Source: Ichthyophis bannanicus
Taxonomy: Eukaryota; Chordata; Amphibia; Gymnophiona; Ichthyophiidae
Direction: 5' to 3'
NCBI GenBank assembly: GCA_033557465.1
Contig: CM066032.1
Coordinates: forward strand, 60,176,955-60,240,954
Length of the DNA stretch: 64,000 bases
Each line of letters starts with the position of its first letter. Position 1 is the stretch's first letter. A program made the translations under genes and the position numbers. Below the pieces are notes generated by a model. The model ran no database searches. It worked only from the letters and a program-made list of their open reading frames with translations, and was not told where the DNA came from. Shown piece after piece: positions 10,810-22,595 of this stretch.

Positions 10810-12340
10810 TTAATAATGGTTTATGGACCTTTCCTCCAGGAACTTGTCCAAACCTTTTTTAAACCCAGCTACACTAACAGCCTTTACTACATCCTCCGGT
10901 AACAAATTCCAGAGTTTGATTACACCTTGAGTGAAAAAATATTTTCTTTTATTAGTCTTAAATAGTTTACCCTGTAGCTTCATTGCATGTCCCCTAGTCT
11001 TTCTATATTCTGATAACGTAAACAATCGATCTACGTTTACCCGTTCCACTCCGTTCATTAATTTATAGACTTCTATCATATCTCCCCTCAGCCATCTCTT
11101 TTCCAGGTTAAAGAGCCCTAACCTTTTTAGCCTTTCTTCATAGGAGTATCCTTCCATCCCCTTTACCATTTTGGTGGCTCTTCTCTGAACCTTTTCTAAA
11201 ATCGCTATATCCTTTTTAAGATACGGCGACCAGAATTGCACACAATATTCAAGGTGCGGTCTCACCATGGAACGATATAGAGGCATTATAATATCTTTTG
11301 TTTTATTTTCCATTCCTTTCCTTATCATACCTAGCATTCTATTTGCTCTCTTGGCCGCCGCTGCACACTGGGCCGAGGGTTTTAACATGGTATCCACGAT
11401 GACGCCTAAATCTTTTTCCTAGGTGGTGGTTCCTAATGTGGAACCTTGCATCATGTAACCATAGTTTGGGTTGTTCTTCCCTAGGTGCATAACTTTGCAC
11501 TTGTCCACATTAAATTTCATCTGCCATTTTGATGCCCAGTCTTCCAATTTATCAAGATCCTCTTGCAATTTTTCACAATCCTCTTGGGTTTTAACAACTT
11601 TAAATAGTTGTGTCATCTGCAAATTTGATAACCTCACTCGTTATTCCACTTTCCAGGTCATTTATGAATATGTCAAAAAGCAGCGGACCCAGCACAGATC
11701 CCTGGGGTACACCACTATTCACCTTTCTCCATTGGGAAAATTGGCCATTTAGCCCTACCCTCTGCTTTCTATCTTTTAACCAGTTCCTGATCCACAATAG
11801 TACACTGCCTCCTATCCCATGACTCTTTAGTTTTGCCAAAAGTCTCTGATGAGGGACCTTGTCAAAGGCTTTCTGAAAGTCCAGATACACAATATCAACC
11901 AACTCACCTTTGTACACCTGTTTATTCACTCCTTCAAAAAAACATAACAGATTAGTAAGACAAGATCTTCCTTGTCTAAAGCCATGTTGGCTGTCTCCCA
12001 TTATTAGGTTGTGACTATCTACATGCTGAGTAATTTTATTCTTTATGATGGTTTCTACCATTTTTCCTGGTACTGACGTCAGGCTCACCGGTCTGTAGTT
12101 TCCCGGATCACCCCTGGAACCCTTTTTAAAAATTGGTGTTACATTAGCGATCCTCCAATCTTCAGGTATTAGAGATGATTTTAATAATAGTTCACAGATT
12201 ACTAATAGCAGGTCTGCAATCTCATATTTCAGTTCTTTCAACACCCTTGGATGTATACCATCCGGCCCAGGTGATTTGCTACTCTTCAGTTTATCTAATA
12301 GTTGTAAGACATCTTCCCGATGTATCGATATTTCCTTCAA
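10810..12340 (-). pseudogene. CR1 ORF2 RT and C-terminus, frameshifted
   Basis: The minus strand encodes a nearly intact [91 protein letters not shown], then KFADDTT. The frame is lost right after the FADD catalytic box (near 11611), where two bases are missing relative to the copies at 28140 and 38330, and resumes in 11637-11419. A further stop lies near 11419 ([10 protein letters not shown], stop). The C-terminus 11397-10810 is intact to ERSINHY. The N-terminal RT portion and linker lie at 19300-19861, past the L1. Confidence 0.85.
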
Positions 12341-12610
12341 TTCTTCCGCACCTTTTTTTTTAAAACTTTATTTAAGTCCACCATACAATCCAAACAACAC
12401 ATCAACAAACGGCACCACGGGGAGGGTTTATTCTTCTCCCCCCCGGTAGCCAACAGAAAGATAACACAGTAGGTGGTCATTTTACATTATATCCCCACCC
12501 CCCTTCTCCCACCCCTCTCCCCTCACCCACCAACCCACCCTCACTCCATTACCAGCTTTGTACACCAATTATCGTCTGGGACTATAAAGCAGCTCCCTCC
12601 AACCCATTCC

Positions 12611-15600
12611 TCAAATCCATATATAATCAACTCCCCCTTGGAGAGTTGCGTTACGGCTGTGGGGCCCCAACTGCTGAATATATGGCTCCCAGATTGACAG
12701 AAAAACTGTCCAACGCTTGGCACTGCCCCGCGCCAACCAACGCTCTGTCAACATTAATTGATGAAAGCTATTCCGCCATTCACTAAAAGTGGGCAGTTGG
12801 CCTTCCCTCCATAATCTAAGAATCGGCCCTTTACCCACCAGACAGGCCTTCCGCACAAGCAAACTCTCACCAGCTTTCACTGGTCCAGGGGTCGGCAACT
12901 GGTCAAGCGTGACAAAGAGGCCTGTCCAACGAATCCTACTCTGAAGCAGTGTGCAGAGGAAGCTGCATATCCGTGCCCAATACGTCCGTATTCCCCGACA
13001 GCCCCACCACATATGTAGGAGAGTTGCCGAGGGTTCCGAACAGCGCGGGCAGGAGCCATCCGTGTCCAGACAACTACGCAGTGCTCGCATCGGCGAGAAA
13101 TGGGCCCTAGTCACGCATTTAAATTGGATCTCACGCCAGCGCATTCCTTGTACCAATCGTCTGATCCGTTTCAATGCCATCAGTACCGATCCCGGCTGTA
13201 CGGCTTCTCCCAATTCAGTCGCCCAAGCTCTTTCAACTCCACTATAATCAGGGAGGGGGCGGTAAGGCTCCAAACTACGTTTCAAACCAGAGATTGACGG
13301 CGTGCGCTCCTCTCCCAGCTGGAAAAACTCTAAAATACAGGCTGAGCGCTCTGCCTGCAGCGCAGTGCGCGGCAGGGCGGCCACATAGTGGGAGAGTTGT
13401 ATATAGGCAAAACAATGCGTGTCGGGTAGCTCATACTCCCGACTGAGCGTTCGAAAGGATTTACAGCTTCCCGCTTGGTCTACTACGTGCCCTACCATCC
13501 GGATGCCCCGTGTCCACCAGTCCCGAAATACCGCAGTCTCGGACCCTGGAGTAAAGTGGGCATTGCCCTGCAGTGGTAGCCAACAAGACACCTTCCACGG
13601 TTCCTGCCAATATATGTTAAGTTGTTGCCATGTGCGTCTGACAGAGTCCACCAATGGACTCTGCCGACTAGAATCTGTGAGGACTTTATGAGTGCCGTGC
13701 AAAGTCCCCAGGAGAGTCGCAGGAGCCACCAGACACTCCTCTAAGGACCTAGGCGTGTATATTTCTGTCCCCCCCAGCCAATCTCCCAGGTGTCTAGCTT
13801 GACAGGCCAATGCGTAGGACTTCAAGTCTGGTAGGCCCATACCTCCCTCTCGCCATTTCCCAAGCAGCCGATGCCACGGGACCCGTGCTCGCTGCCCCCG
13901 CCAAAGAAAGCGCTTAATCAAAGCCTCTATTCTATTCAGGTCACGTCGAAGCAACCAGACTGGCAGGGTCTGCAGCCAATACAAGATTCTGGGTAAAAAC
14001 GATCATCTGTACTGCTGCTATCCTCCCTGCCAGAGACAGCGGGAGGGGCCCCCATGCACTTAGCTGCACTGCCAAATGCCGCAGTATCCGGTCTAGGTTA
14101 CGCCGGTATAACTCCTGGGGGTTTCCAGTCAATGTTATGCCCAAATAGATGAATTCTTTATCTGCCCACCGTAAAGGGAAGGGTCCCCTCCAGGAACCGC
14201 GGACCCGCCCCAAAACATCCACTACTTCAGACTTCTCTTTATTAATACGCAAGCCGGCAAAGGCTCCGAACCGCCGGAATTCGTCTAATAGCGGTTGCAG
14301 GGATGTGGCCGGTGTCGTCAAATGGACTAACAAGTCGTCAGCAAAAGCCGATATAAGGAAAGTTTGCGACCGCAGCCGCACTCCCTGTATTCTCCCCGAA
14401 TTTACGATGGTACGAATCAGCGGGTCCAAGGAGAGCACAAAGAGCAAGGGCGAAAGAGGACAGCCCTGTCTTGTACCCCTCCCCAACGTGAGGTCATCGG
14501 AGAGGAAGCCATTGCACAATATGCCCGCTGTCGGCGAAACGTACAAACTTTGCACCATTTTACAAAAACCCTCCCCCATGCCGTAGCGCGGCAGCAGCCT
14601 CCAAAGATAGTGCCAGTCTACCCTATCAAAGGCCTTCTCCGCATCGAAGCTTATCAATAGCGACGGAGTATTGTGGGCATGCACCCACTCCAAAGAGGCC
14701 AGAATCTTCCGAAGGTTTCGTACAGCGTGGCGGCCTTTCACAAAGCCCACTTGTGCCTCATGAATTAAGTAATCCAATACCCCTGCTAGGCGGTCAGCTA
14801 GAACTTTCGCCAAAAGTTTAAGATCAAAGTTCAATAGGGAGATAGGTCGATATGAAGCTGCCTGCAGCGGGTCTTTACCCGGCTTCGGGATCAGGGTGAT
14901 ATATGCGTGGTTGCGCCCCCAGCGGAATGCCCCTTGCTCCGTTCTGGTGACAAAGACCTCTCGTAGCAGAGGACTCACCCTGTCCCCTAGGATCTTATAA
15001 ATCTCGGCCCCGAATCCATCGGGCCCCGGCGTTTTATAACACTGGGCCGCAGATATTGCAGATTGTATTTCTTGTATAGTAATAGGGAGATCTAGAGCAT
15101 CCCGCTGGGCTGACGTAAGTTGAGGCAACTCCAAGACCTCAAGATAGTCCTGCAGCCCCTCAGGGGAACCAGCCGTGGTTCTGTATAAGTTTTGAAAAAA
15201 AGTACGAAAAATCTCTGCGATTTCCTTGTTTCCCTTATGCACCCGTCCCGGGCCTGCATTCAGTGCCGCTATGTGAGCAGGACCCCGTCGGGCCCGCAGA
15301 CAGCGCGCCAGCAACTTACCAGGTTTGTCACCATAGCAGTGCAAACGAAACCGATAATACAGAACCGATTTCTTTGCTCGCTGATGTAGTAGCTCATTAA
15401 GCTCAGTCTGGGTTTCCCAGAACAACTTTTTATTGGGCATTGTTGGCGTGTGAGCACATCTCCGCCGTAGTGTGGTGACTCGACGTTCAAGTAGTACAAT
15501 ACGTTCTGCCATCAGCCGGCGTCTTCTCTCGCGGCGTACCCTATGATGTTCCCTCGAAGAACCACCTTTGCCGTTTCCCAGACTAATTTGGGGTCGTCTG

Positions 15601-16528
15601 TATGGACCCGGTGGTGGCCAAGGAATTCCTCCCATCTCTGGCGTATAAACTGGCGAAATTGCTCATCCGAATAAAGCTCTAGGGGAAATCTCCACAAGCG
15701 TGACTGATTCATGTCTCGCCCCCAATGTAAATCCAGCCACACCATTGCGTGGTCTGAGATTTCGGAGAGACCAATCTGTGCATCCTCAGTGTGTGTAAAC
15801 AAAGTCCCCGAGATCATTACGTAATCGATTCGGGCGCTAGTACCATGTGCTCGAGATTGATGGGTATAGTCTCTTTCGGAGGGGTGCAGTACCCGCCAAG
15901 GATCAATTATACCGAGTCTTCGGCAGAACCGCAACAGTAGCTGGGAGGGCCCTACCCTCTCCCGGCCACCTCCTCTCCTAGAAGTATCCAGGTCCACATC
16001 CAGGACTCCATTAAAGTCCCCACCCAAGATCACCGGGCACTCTGGAAGCTGTTCCACTCTTGATGCCAGACCATTATAAAACCCTGGGTCAGCCACGTTT
16101 GGCCCATAAAGATTTCCCAGGATCACCGGTTTTCCATCTAATTGACCATAGAGCAACAGGGATCGACCAATATTATCAGCCAGGACCGTCTCCTCCACGA
16201 ACCGTATGCGTTTATGGATTAGAATCGCTACACCTCCCTTATGCCCCTGGGCGGGGGATCCCCACACTTGGCCCACCCAACTCCGGCAGAGTTTGCTATG
16301 CTCGACAGCCGTCTGGTGGGTTTCTTGGAGGAAAGCAATGTCACATTTATGTCGAGCCAGTGCTTGCAATACCTTATGCCTCTTAATAGGGTTTCCCAGC
16401 CCACAGACATTCCAAGTGATTATTTTCAAAGCGCCAGGGCAGTGCCAAGATGCCACCCCAAGATCATTACTGAATACTCCAGAGGGACACCCCCAGCCTG
16501 GTACCCCCCCCTGTCTTCTAGGAGGCAA
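12611..16528 (-). pseudogene. L1 ORF2 endonuclease-RT, two frameshifts
   Basis: ORF2 supplies nicking and reverse transcription. Segment 16528-15512 is the APE-like endonuclease: IITWNVCGLGNPIKRHKVLQ, FLQETH, GGVAILIH, GNLYGPN, GGDFNGVLDVDLD, RIDYVM and the final SDHAMV. Segment 15635-13941 is the RT: GPDGFGAEIYK, YRPISLLNFDLKLLAKVLAD, GFVKGRHA, SFDAEKAFDRVDW, RGTRQGCPLSPLLFVLSL and AFADDLLVHL (catalytic FADD). Segment 13984-12611 is the C-terminal domain, with a Cys/His knuckle (CPRCSEPSATLLHMWWGC). Adjacent segments overlap in different frames, which marks one shift near 15540 and one near 13985. No other stop interrupts. The true start is uncertain; the endonuclease core begins about 30 residues after the first Met. 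Confidence 0.92.
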
Positions 16529-17329
16529 TTATCCCAGCCATTTAAATTCAATGGAGTGTACCCCCTCCCCTCCCCCTGCCCCTCCCTCCTCCTTTTCCCT
16601 CCTATCCCTCCCCTCCCCTCCCCCCCCTCCCCCCCATCACCCCTCTTCTCCAAACTCTCCCGTCCAGCCATAGCCGGATCTACTTCCTACGGCAGACGGG
16701 CTCACCCCTCCAATATTCCCCCCTCCCTAGCAATTAATTTAAAGAGAAGAAAAGAAAAAAGGAAGGCACAAAATCTCCGTTACTAACCTCTACAGTGTGT
16801 CTCCCCCAGTGGGCGCTAGCGCCCGCCACTCAGCTATTCTCGAATTATCTCTCCCCACAACCACCCAAATTACCTCCCATCTCCCCTGTCCTCCTCCCTT
16901 GCCAAAGACAATAACCCCTGCATTCCCCCAAATTAATCGCCGCCTACCCCCCCTGTTCTGCGTCCGAGCCCCACCTGTAATAGGATAAAGAAGGGGAGGG
17001 AAGGGAGAGATTCAAGCAGGAATACAGGGGCAGAAACAGGGCAAGGAGGGAGATAGTCAGGGAACCAGCAGAGCAGCAACAATTAAAACAAAATAACAAA
17101 TGTAACATAGTAACAAGGATACAATGTCCCCCTTGGCATTATAGATGTTACCAATTCCATGAGACGTTGTATCTCAGCCTCATACTCCACAGGAAGGCAA
17201 AACCAAGAGTTCTCCTATGACAGTAGATACTGCTGAAAGTCTGTCAGGAAGTGCTCGGCCCCGGGGGGCTCCAGGTCACCATACTGCCCACGGGGAGATG
17301 CACCCCACTTCCAATAGGTCAGTTAGCGA

Positions 17330-18190
17330 TTAAGAGGCCGATTGAGCAGGCAGGGAGTCCAGAAAAGTAGTCGCCTCTTCCAGGGTCGCTAGTGTGCGAG
17401 TGTGGCCTTGATGGTCGATCCGCAGTCGAGCCGGGTACAGCAGTGAGAAACGAATGCCGCGGTTATACAACTGGGTACAAACTCCCGAAAAAGCCCTGCG
17501 TTGCTGGCTTACGATCACCGAATAGTCCTGGAATACTAGGATCGGCTCGGTGCCTTGTTGATGTCTCCGTCGGCTCCTTGCCGCTCTCAGCACCTCCTCT
17601 TTCTGTCTGTAATCGAGAAAGCGGGCGATTACTGCACGTGGGTTCCAGGCCTGCTCTCTTCTTTGGCCCAGCCGATGTACCCGCTCTATTTTGACAGATT
17701 CGTCTCTCAGGTTTGGCAGGAGGTTCCCAATCCAAGTTTGTAGATATTCAAGTAGGACACTGTCAGCGACACTTTCAGGAATGCCGACAAAACGCAAGTT
17801 TTTCCGCCGACCTCGGTTCTCCAGTTCATCGAGTTTGTCCCCTTGTTGTTTCACCAAAGTCTCTAGGGCGGCCACTTTGGCCACTACTGATTGTTGCGTG
17901 TCTTCCACATCAGACACCCTTGTCTCCACGTGCTCCATCCTCTCCTCCACTGCCGTGAAACGTTGTCCAAGCGTATGAATCTGCTCCACCAGGTCTTGGA
18001 AACGTGTGCTGAGCGCCTGCACCACTGCGGCGCTGACCTCGGCCACTAAATCTGGCGGGCTACCTGGTTTCGGGCTGGGTGGTGAGCCGTCCGCCATTTT
18101 CCCCTCCGTAGTTCGGGGTCTCTCTTTTCTAGGTGCTTTAGATGCCATCAGGTTAGCAGCGTTATGTATACCACGTCCCACTCCCGGCAC
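17330..18190 (-). CDS. L1 ORF1 RNA-binding chaperone, intact
   Basis: A 286-residue open frame of L1 ORF1 type, the trimeric RNA-binding protein that packages L1 RNA. After a Pro/Lys-rich N-terminus, residues of about 45-130 show heptad-like coiled-coil sequence (VEQIHTLGQRFTAVEERMEH, VAALETLVKQQGDKLDEL). The RRM-like core follows with NRGRRKNLRFVGIPE, then the C-terminal domain with KIERVHRLG, RAVIARFLDYRQKEEVLRAA and a GIRFSLLYPARLRI block. An internal Met at 18148 (MASKAPRK) is an alternative start that would remove 14 residues. Length is close to that of vertebrate L1 ORF1 proteins. The frame has no stop, unlike ORF2 downstream. Confidence 0.88.
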   Translation of the reverse strand: MPGVGRGIHNAANLMASKAPRKERPRTTEGKMADGSPPSPKPGSPPDLVAEVSAAVVQALSTRFQDLVEQIHTLGQRFTAVEERMEHVETRVSDVEDTQQSVVAKVAALETLVKQQGDKLDELENRGRRKNLRFVGIPESVADSVLLEYLQTWIGNLLPNLRDESVKIERVHRLGQRREQAWNPRAVIARFLDYRQKEEVLRAARSRRRHQQGTEPILVFQDYSVIVSQQRRAFSGVCTQLYNRGIRFSLLYPARLRIDHQGHTRTLATLEEATTFLDSLPAQSAS

Positions 18191-19299
18191 TATTCTAGTG
18201 GGATAGTAGAAGTAAAATTGTGCAGTTGAAAATCCCCACTGCGGGGGTTGGAAGCCACTGTGTAGGGGTTTATCTGCACAGGCCAGGCAGGAACAACCGC
18301 GGGGCTACACCCCGAAAGCCACTTGATAGAGGGGGCAATCAGAGAGATATCCAACCACAGCTTGGCGCTCCTTTTCTTTTTTCCCTCTTTTCTTTTTATT
18401 TTTGTTATTATTATTTTTTTTTTGTTTATTTTTTTGTCTTCTTCTCTTCCCCTCTTTTTGTACCGCAGTGTCCGCTGTTGTCAGGCAGGAAAGGCCGCAG
18501 CTCCCCCCATCTTCCAAGGCCCTTCAACAATTGTGGAAAGCGCTGTTGCCTCGATGGGAAGGGTGTCTGGTCCCTCTCACTGTCACCAGCGGCTGTTCTC
18601 CCCCCAGCGAACAAAGGGAGTCACAGGCCCCGGCTCCACCGGAGAAGCAGCACCGCTCTATAGAGCCAGCCGCAGCCGCGGGTGAGAAGTTGTACCGATG
18701 CCCCTCCTCCGCAGTCCCAGCCGGGTCAAACAGACGCCGATCTCCTTGTTTCTGAGGGTTCAGCCCTCCGTGACTGCAACACTGCTAGCAATAGCAGGAA
18801 GGTATTCAGGTGCACCGCTTCCCGCTCTTCGTTAAAGGAAGCTGCCCGCTGAATTCAGGCGAAGAGGCCGCTCTTCCCCTCCCGCCGGGGTCACACCACC
18901 ACGTGCAGGCAGCACGGAACCCGACAGTGGCCGCACCTCCCGATCGTGCCCCCGACTTACTTGAGGGCCAGCCAACGATCCCCTCCGTCGGGTAGAAGCC
19001 GCCGCAGAGTTCCTTGGGTCCTCGGGCACCGTGTCCCAGCGAAGGGGAAGTCAACAGTGGCGGTGGGGGAAGTGTGCGATGGGCCTCTGCACCCTCTCAG
19101 CTTCGTTGAGGAACTCCCCCCAGCCGTGCAAGGACAGCCGCGAGCCGGTTCAGCGCCGGAGGATCAAGGCCCCAACCGGGGCGAGTTAATGCAGGTGGGA
19201 TCTAGGAGGTTTTAAAGCTGATTTGTAGCAGTAATGTGGGGCGATTACCCGGAGCTGATCGTGAGTCGTCCGATCAGCTCATTGCCCAAACCGGAAGTC
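18191..19299 (-). promoter_or_regulatory. L1 5'UTR / internal promoter region
   Basis: About 1.1 kb between the ORF1 start and the upstream target duplication, with no element reading frame. It is GC-rich toward the 5' end (18550-19250) and has a T-rich stretch on plus at 18370-18450. Full-length L1s carry an internal Pol II promoter here. I infer that role from position only and recognise no specific site. Confidence 0.55.
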
Positions 19300-19861
19300 C
19301 TTCCGCACCTTTAAATACCACTTCAGTCATGGGTAACATCCCTACATCTTCCTCAGTAAAGACCGAAGCAAAGAATTCATTCAGTCTCTCCGCTATCGCC
19401 TTGTCGCCTCTTAGTGCTCCTTTAACCCCTTTATCATCTAATGGACCAACTGACTCTCTCACAGGTTTTTTTGCTAGGAATGTACTTGAAAAGGTCTTTA
19501 TTTCGCGTTTTTGCTTCCGCAGCAAGCTTCTTCTCAAATTCTCTCTTTGCCTGCCTTAATGCCTTGCATTTGACTTGCCAGTGCTTGGTGCTGTTTCCAG
19601 GTTTCGTCGTTTGGCTCTTTTTTCCATTTCCTGAAAGATGCTTTTTTGGCAACAACAGCCTCTCTGACCTCACCTTTAAACCATGCTGGCAGTTTTTTGG
19701 ACTTCCTTCCACTTTTCTTAAAGCTTGGAATACAGCTGGTCTGGGCTTCCAAGATAGTATTTTTCAACAACACCCAAGCTTGATGTACGTCTTTAACCTT
19801 TGCAACTGCTCCTTTTAGTTTTTTCTTAACTGTTTTCCTCATTTTATCATAGTCTCCCTTG
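19300..19861 (-). pseudogene. CR1 ORF2 linker and RT N-terminus, beyond the L1
   Basis: The minus strand from 19842 encodes KLKGAVAKVKDVHQAWVLLK, SCIPSFKKSGRKSKKLPAWF, REAVVAKKASFRKWKKEPND, then after a frame change GPLDDKGVKGALRGDKAIAE, RLNEFFASVFTEEDVG and MTEVVFKGAE. This is the region between endonuclease and RT in the type II CR1. It matches 29843-30366 closely. It stops at about 19861, where the CR1 is 5' truncated and DIRS-1 sequence resumes. Confidence 0.8.
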
Positions 19862-19980
19862 ACTGTGGCTTATGACAATCAGCAAGGCAGCAGGAGGAGT
19901 GCTGGGGTAGCTGTGATGATGGCTCTCCTGTTTGCCTGGGAGGAGAAAGAAACTCCTAGCCTTGTCGGCTCAGCACATTG
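19862..19980 (+). pseudogene. DIRS-1 RNase H remnant, next part
   Basis: The frame VAYDNQQGSRRSAGVAVMMA, then EEKETPSLVGSAH, continues the RNase H segment that stopped at 10639, matching the VAMFYVNKQGGTGS block of other copies. It ends at cacattg (19974-19980), where the solo LTR enters, and goes on at 21421 as IAGVDSKEA. Confidence 0.7.
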
Positions 19981-21420
19981 TGTAGCCGCGCCCCGTCCGT
20001 CTAGGCGGCTGCCTAGTGGGGTGCGCCGGTCATCACTCTTTTTGTGTAGTTGTGGCCTGCTTTGTAAGCAGTACGAGTGGATGAGGACACAGGACAATTT
20101 GTAAAAATAAATTGCTTTTTATTGTTTTCTTCGTGGAATCAATTTTTGACAAATGACCATGATAAGGCAAACCAAAAATATAACCAAAAATAGGATACTT
20201 TCTCCAGTAACTTTCTTAGCAAAAACTCTCCAAGTAGTTTTCTCCACTCTTGTTAACTTTGCCTTCTTCCATTTAACAAAACCAGCATAATACTGTTAAG
20301 TGCACAGTTCAACAAAACTTCAGTAAGACAGTTTTGAATTCACATTCTCAGCTGCTGCAGATTAGGATACCAGCCATGTGCTGCCTCTTAGTTTAAAACC
20401 AATAGCCTTCTTAACTGGGCTTTAGCAGTGGAAAAACTGGCTGCTTTTAAACACAAGGTTTCTATCTTCTTGTCTGCCCTTATCCTAGGCATTCATTGAT
20501 ACCAGCACATGTTATCTTCTTAACCTGTATCATACAGCCTTCCCTAAAAGCATTAAACATTGCTCACACAAAGTCCACACTCCATTGACTCTGCTGAAGA
20601 CACTGGACTGTCTGGATAAAGCTCCACTTCCATTTCTTCCGGTGAACTATAAAGCTCAGGGCTTGGGGCAACTTCTGGCACACTCTGCTGCACTTCTTTT
20701 AAAAGTTTAAAAAGCTTTCCCCATTTTAGCTTCTGGCTCCCCCTTTTAACTGGGTCAGAACCTCTTGCCCTTCTTTCCCTTAACAACTCTACCTCAGGGA
20801 ATATATGAGTTGTTTGGCTGGCAGAAACCCTCCTTTTATCAGACTTTCTGTACTGTCTGTTCAAGGGCCCAGGACTTGAGCTGCTGCCTTCAGAATCAGA
20901 CGTATAGTCCTGACTTCTTCCCCAGCTCCTTTCTTGCCCACAACCTTGACACTTGACTTGGGAGTTGTGGCTGGTCCCCTTTGAACCACCAGGTCTCACA
21001 GCCTTGTAATGCTGCCTCTTCCCCTGGTCTCTCTGGACTCTCTGCCTCTCCTCCTGGCTTCTGGCCTGCAGTCTTTCCTGCCCTCTGGCAGTCTCTCTCT
21101 GCAGTCCTTCCTGTGCCTGAGCACGTCCTGTTTGCTCTGCTTGTTCACCTCGTTCTCTTCCTTGTTCTGCCGGTTCTGCCTCACTTCCTGTGTGACGCAG
21201 CTTAAATGTTCTGTGGATTGTTTCCTTCCCTGGCCCCACCCTCTCTCTGCCTGCAACTATTCTAGAGGCTGGGTGTGGCTTCAGGCTAGCCCTGCTAGTG
21301 TGTGCTTTAGTTTCTCTTTCTACCTGGGAGCTATGTTTTGGTGAGCCCATCCCCCGTTTATGAAAAAAACACTCTTTCTTTTTCAGCTTTAAAGGGCTCT
21401 GCTGCATGTGCATCACCACA
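19981..21420 (-). mobile_element. Solo LTR, 1440 bp, with 4-bp target duplication
   Basis: The element begins tgtagccg and ends caccaca on plus, so it has TG...CA ends with a short TGT/ACA inverted match. attg flanks it at 19977-19980 and 21421-21424. Removing the insert restores the DIRS-1 frame (His-Ile-Ala-Gly-Val). On the minus strand an AATAAA signal lies near 20135-20130, about 150 bp before the LTR end, so the sense strand is minus. No internal retroviral genes are present: this is a recombinant solo LTR. It contains an open stretch on the sense strand (see 20553-21420). A 4-bp duplication suits gypsy or gammaretrovirus-like elements; the family is not identified. Confidence 0.85.
20553..21420 (-). 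other. Open frame of unknown meaning inside the solo LTR
   Basis: On the LTR sense strand a frame runs from the LTR 5' edge to 20553, about 289 codons without a stop. Its middle is rich in Arg, Glu and Gln (for example EQGRERGEQAEQTGRAQAQE). A CQGC pair and a Ser-rich patch follow. I recognise no domain. It could be an LTR-encoded accessory frame or simply a biased, stop-poor U3 sequence. The frame also runs 98 nt upstream into DIRS-1 by chance. Confidence 0.35.
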
Positions 21421-22595
21421 ATTGCCGGGGTGGACAGTAAAGAGGCATAATTCCTTAGCCAGCATTTTCTGGATCCTGTAGAATGGGTCAAGAGACGTTT
21501 CAGTTGATTCTGCCCCACTGGGATCGCCTTGAAATGGATCTGATGGCGATCCGCTCCAATGCCAAAGTTTGCTGCTTATTCAGTCATCTCACAGAGATGT
21601 GGTCTGAGGGCATCAATGCCCCGGCCCAGCCTTGACCAAGTCAGCACCTGCTGTATGTGTTTCCTCCGTGGCCCTATGTGGGGTTTATGATTCGGTGTAT
21701 AGAACACCATCCAGGCAGGATTGCCCTGGTGGTACCAGATTGACCGAGGAGAGTGTGGTTCTGAAATCTGATGCGACTCCTGCAGGTGCCTCCTCTTCAG
21801 TTGCCTCCATCTTGGGACCTATTGCAGCAAAGACCAATCATCTTGAGAAGAGATGGCTAGTACATAAGGGCTGTTCTCTGGCAGTGGTCTCCATTCTGCT
21901 CAGAGTCCGGAGGAGATCTACCAAGCTAGCATATGTGCGGATCTGATGCCTCTTTGAGAGATGGTGCGGCGCTCAGCAACTGACTTCTGAGGGGTCCAAG
22001 GTGCCATCTCTGTTGGTTTTTCTACAGGATGGCTTGGAGAGGGTCCTTTCCCTTTGCTCCCTGAAAGTTCAGGTGGCAGTTTTATTCTGTTTCTGAGGTC
22101 CAGTGGCTGGTAAGTCTCTAACGTTGTATCCAGATGTCTCACGCTTTCTCCAGGATGGTTTGGCGTCTCCGTCCTCCCCTGCAGTCTGTAGTCTTTTCCT
22201 GTGATCTATGACTGGTGCTCAGGACCCTGATGTTGGTGCCTTTTGAGCTGTTGAAGTATGCTAATTTGAAGGATTTGACGCTCAAGACTGTCTTTTTGGT
22301 CATGATTTGTTCCCCAAGGCAGATTTCTGAGCTGCAGGCTCAAAGGAGGCCATTTCCATTAGGCCTTTGCCTTCTTGCCTAAGGTGATTCTCCCTTAACC
22401 GGGTGATTTGCCTGCCCTACTCTAAGGAGCAGTGTTGGGTGAAGGATAAAGATCTTCGCCTTGTGGATGGCTGGAGAGTGCTTCTCTGGTACTTGGAGGT
22501 TGTGAATTTTTTTTAATGTCCGACCATCATTTTGTGCTGTTTGCTGGCTTGCGCAAGGGTGACGTGGTGGCTAAGTCGACTTTGGGGCGCTGGAT
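21421..22595 (+). pseudogene. DIRS-1 RT tail and tyrosine recombinase N-terminal remnant
   Basis: After the LTR the DIRS-1 text resumes as IAGVDSKEA, then decayed sequence matching the end of RNase H (the VDLFASPHN region of intact copies is recognisable as IALKWI near 21525) and the linker into the recombinase. Many stops and frame changes are present. From about 22380 the text corresponds to the recombinase middle (DVVAKSTLGRW at 22562-22592). It ends at gggcgctggat (22585-22595), where an L1 fragment is inserted. Confidence 0.55.

Larger units (their letters stand above)
12356..19299 (-). mobile_element. Full-length L1-clade LINE with 13-bp target duplication
   Basis: A complete L1-type element on the minus strand. 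cttccgcaccttt flanks it at 12343-12355 and 19300-19312, and the empty site is visible in the CR1 at about 29822-29834. Its 3' end is a poly(A) tail (poly-T at 12353-12360 on plus), followed by a 3'UTR (12362-12610), ORF2 (12611-16528), an inter-ORF gap, ORF1 (17330-18190) and a GC-rich 5'UTR of about 1.1 kb (18191-19299). Its 6.9 kb fits a full-length L1. ORF1 is open. ORF2 carries two frameshifts, so insertion was relatively recent but this copy is no longer autonomous. Confidence 0.92.
10640..19861 (-). mobile_element. CR1/L3 LINE (type II), split by a full-length L1
   Basis: A long type II CR1 on the minus strand, in two parts: 10640-12355 and 19300-19861. The 3' end is at 10640 (ataagaacataagatatgcc, the complement of ttatgttc octamers). 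ttgac lies on both sides (10635-10639 and about 19859-19863), with DIRS-1 continuing outside. Inside, the order is 3'UTR, ORF2 C-terminus (10810-11397), RT (11419-12340) and, beyond the L1, the endonuclease-RT linker (19274-19842). The copy at 29573-31546 shows the intact sequence across the L1 site. Confidence 0.88.

Noticed and set aside
16426..16671. Gly/Glu/Arg-rich frame in the L1 inter-ORF region
   Set aside because: It is the translation of a purine/pyrimidine-rich low-complexity tract in non-coding L1 sequence.
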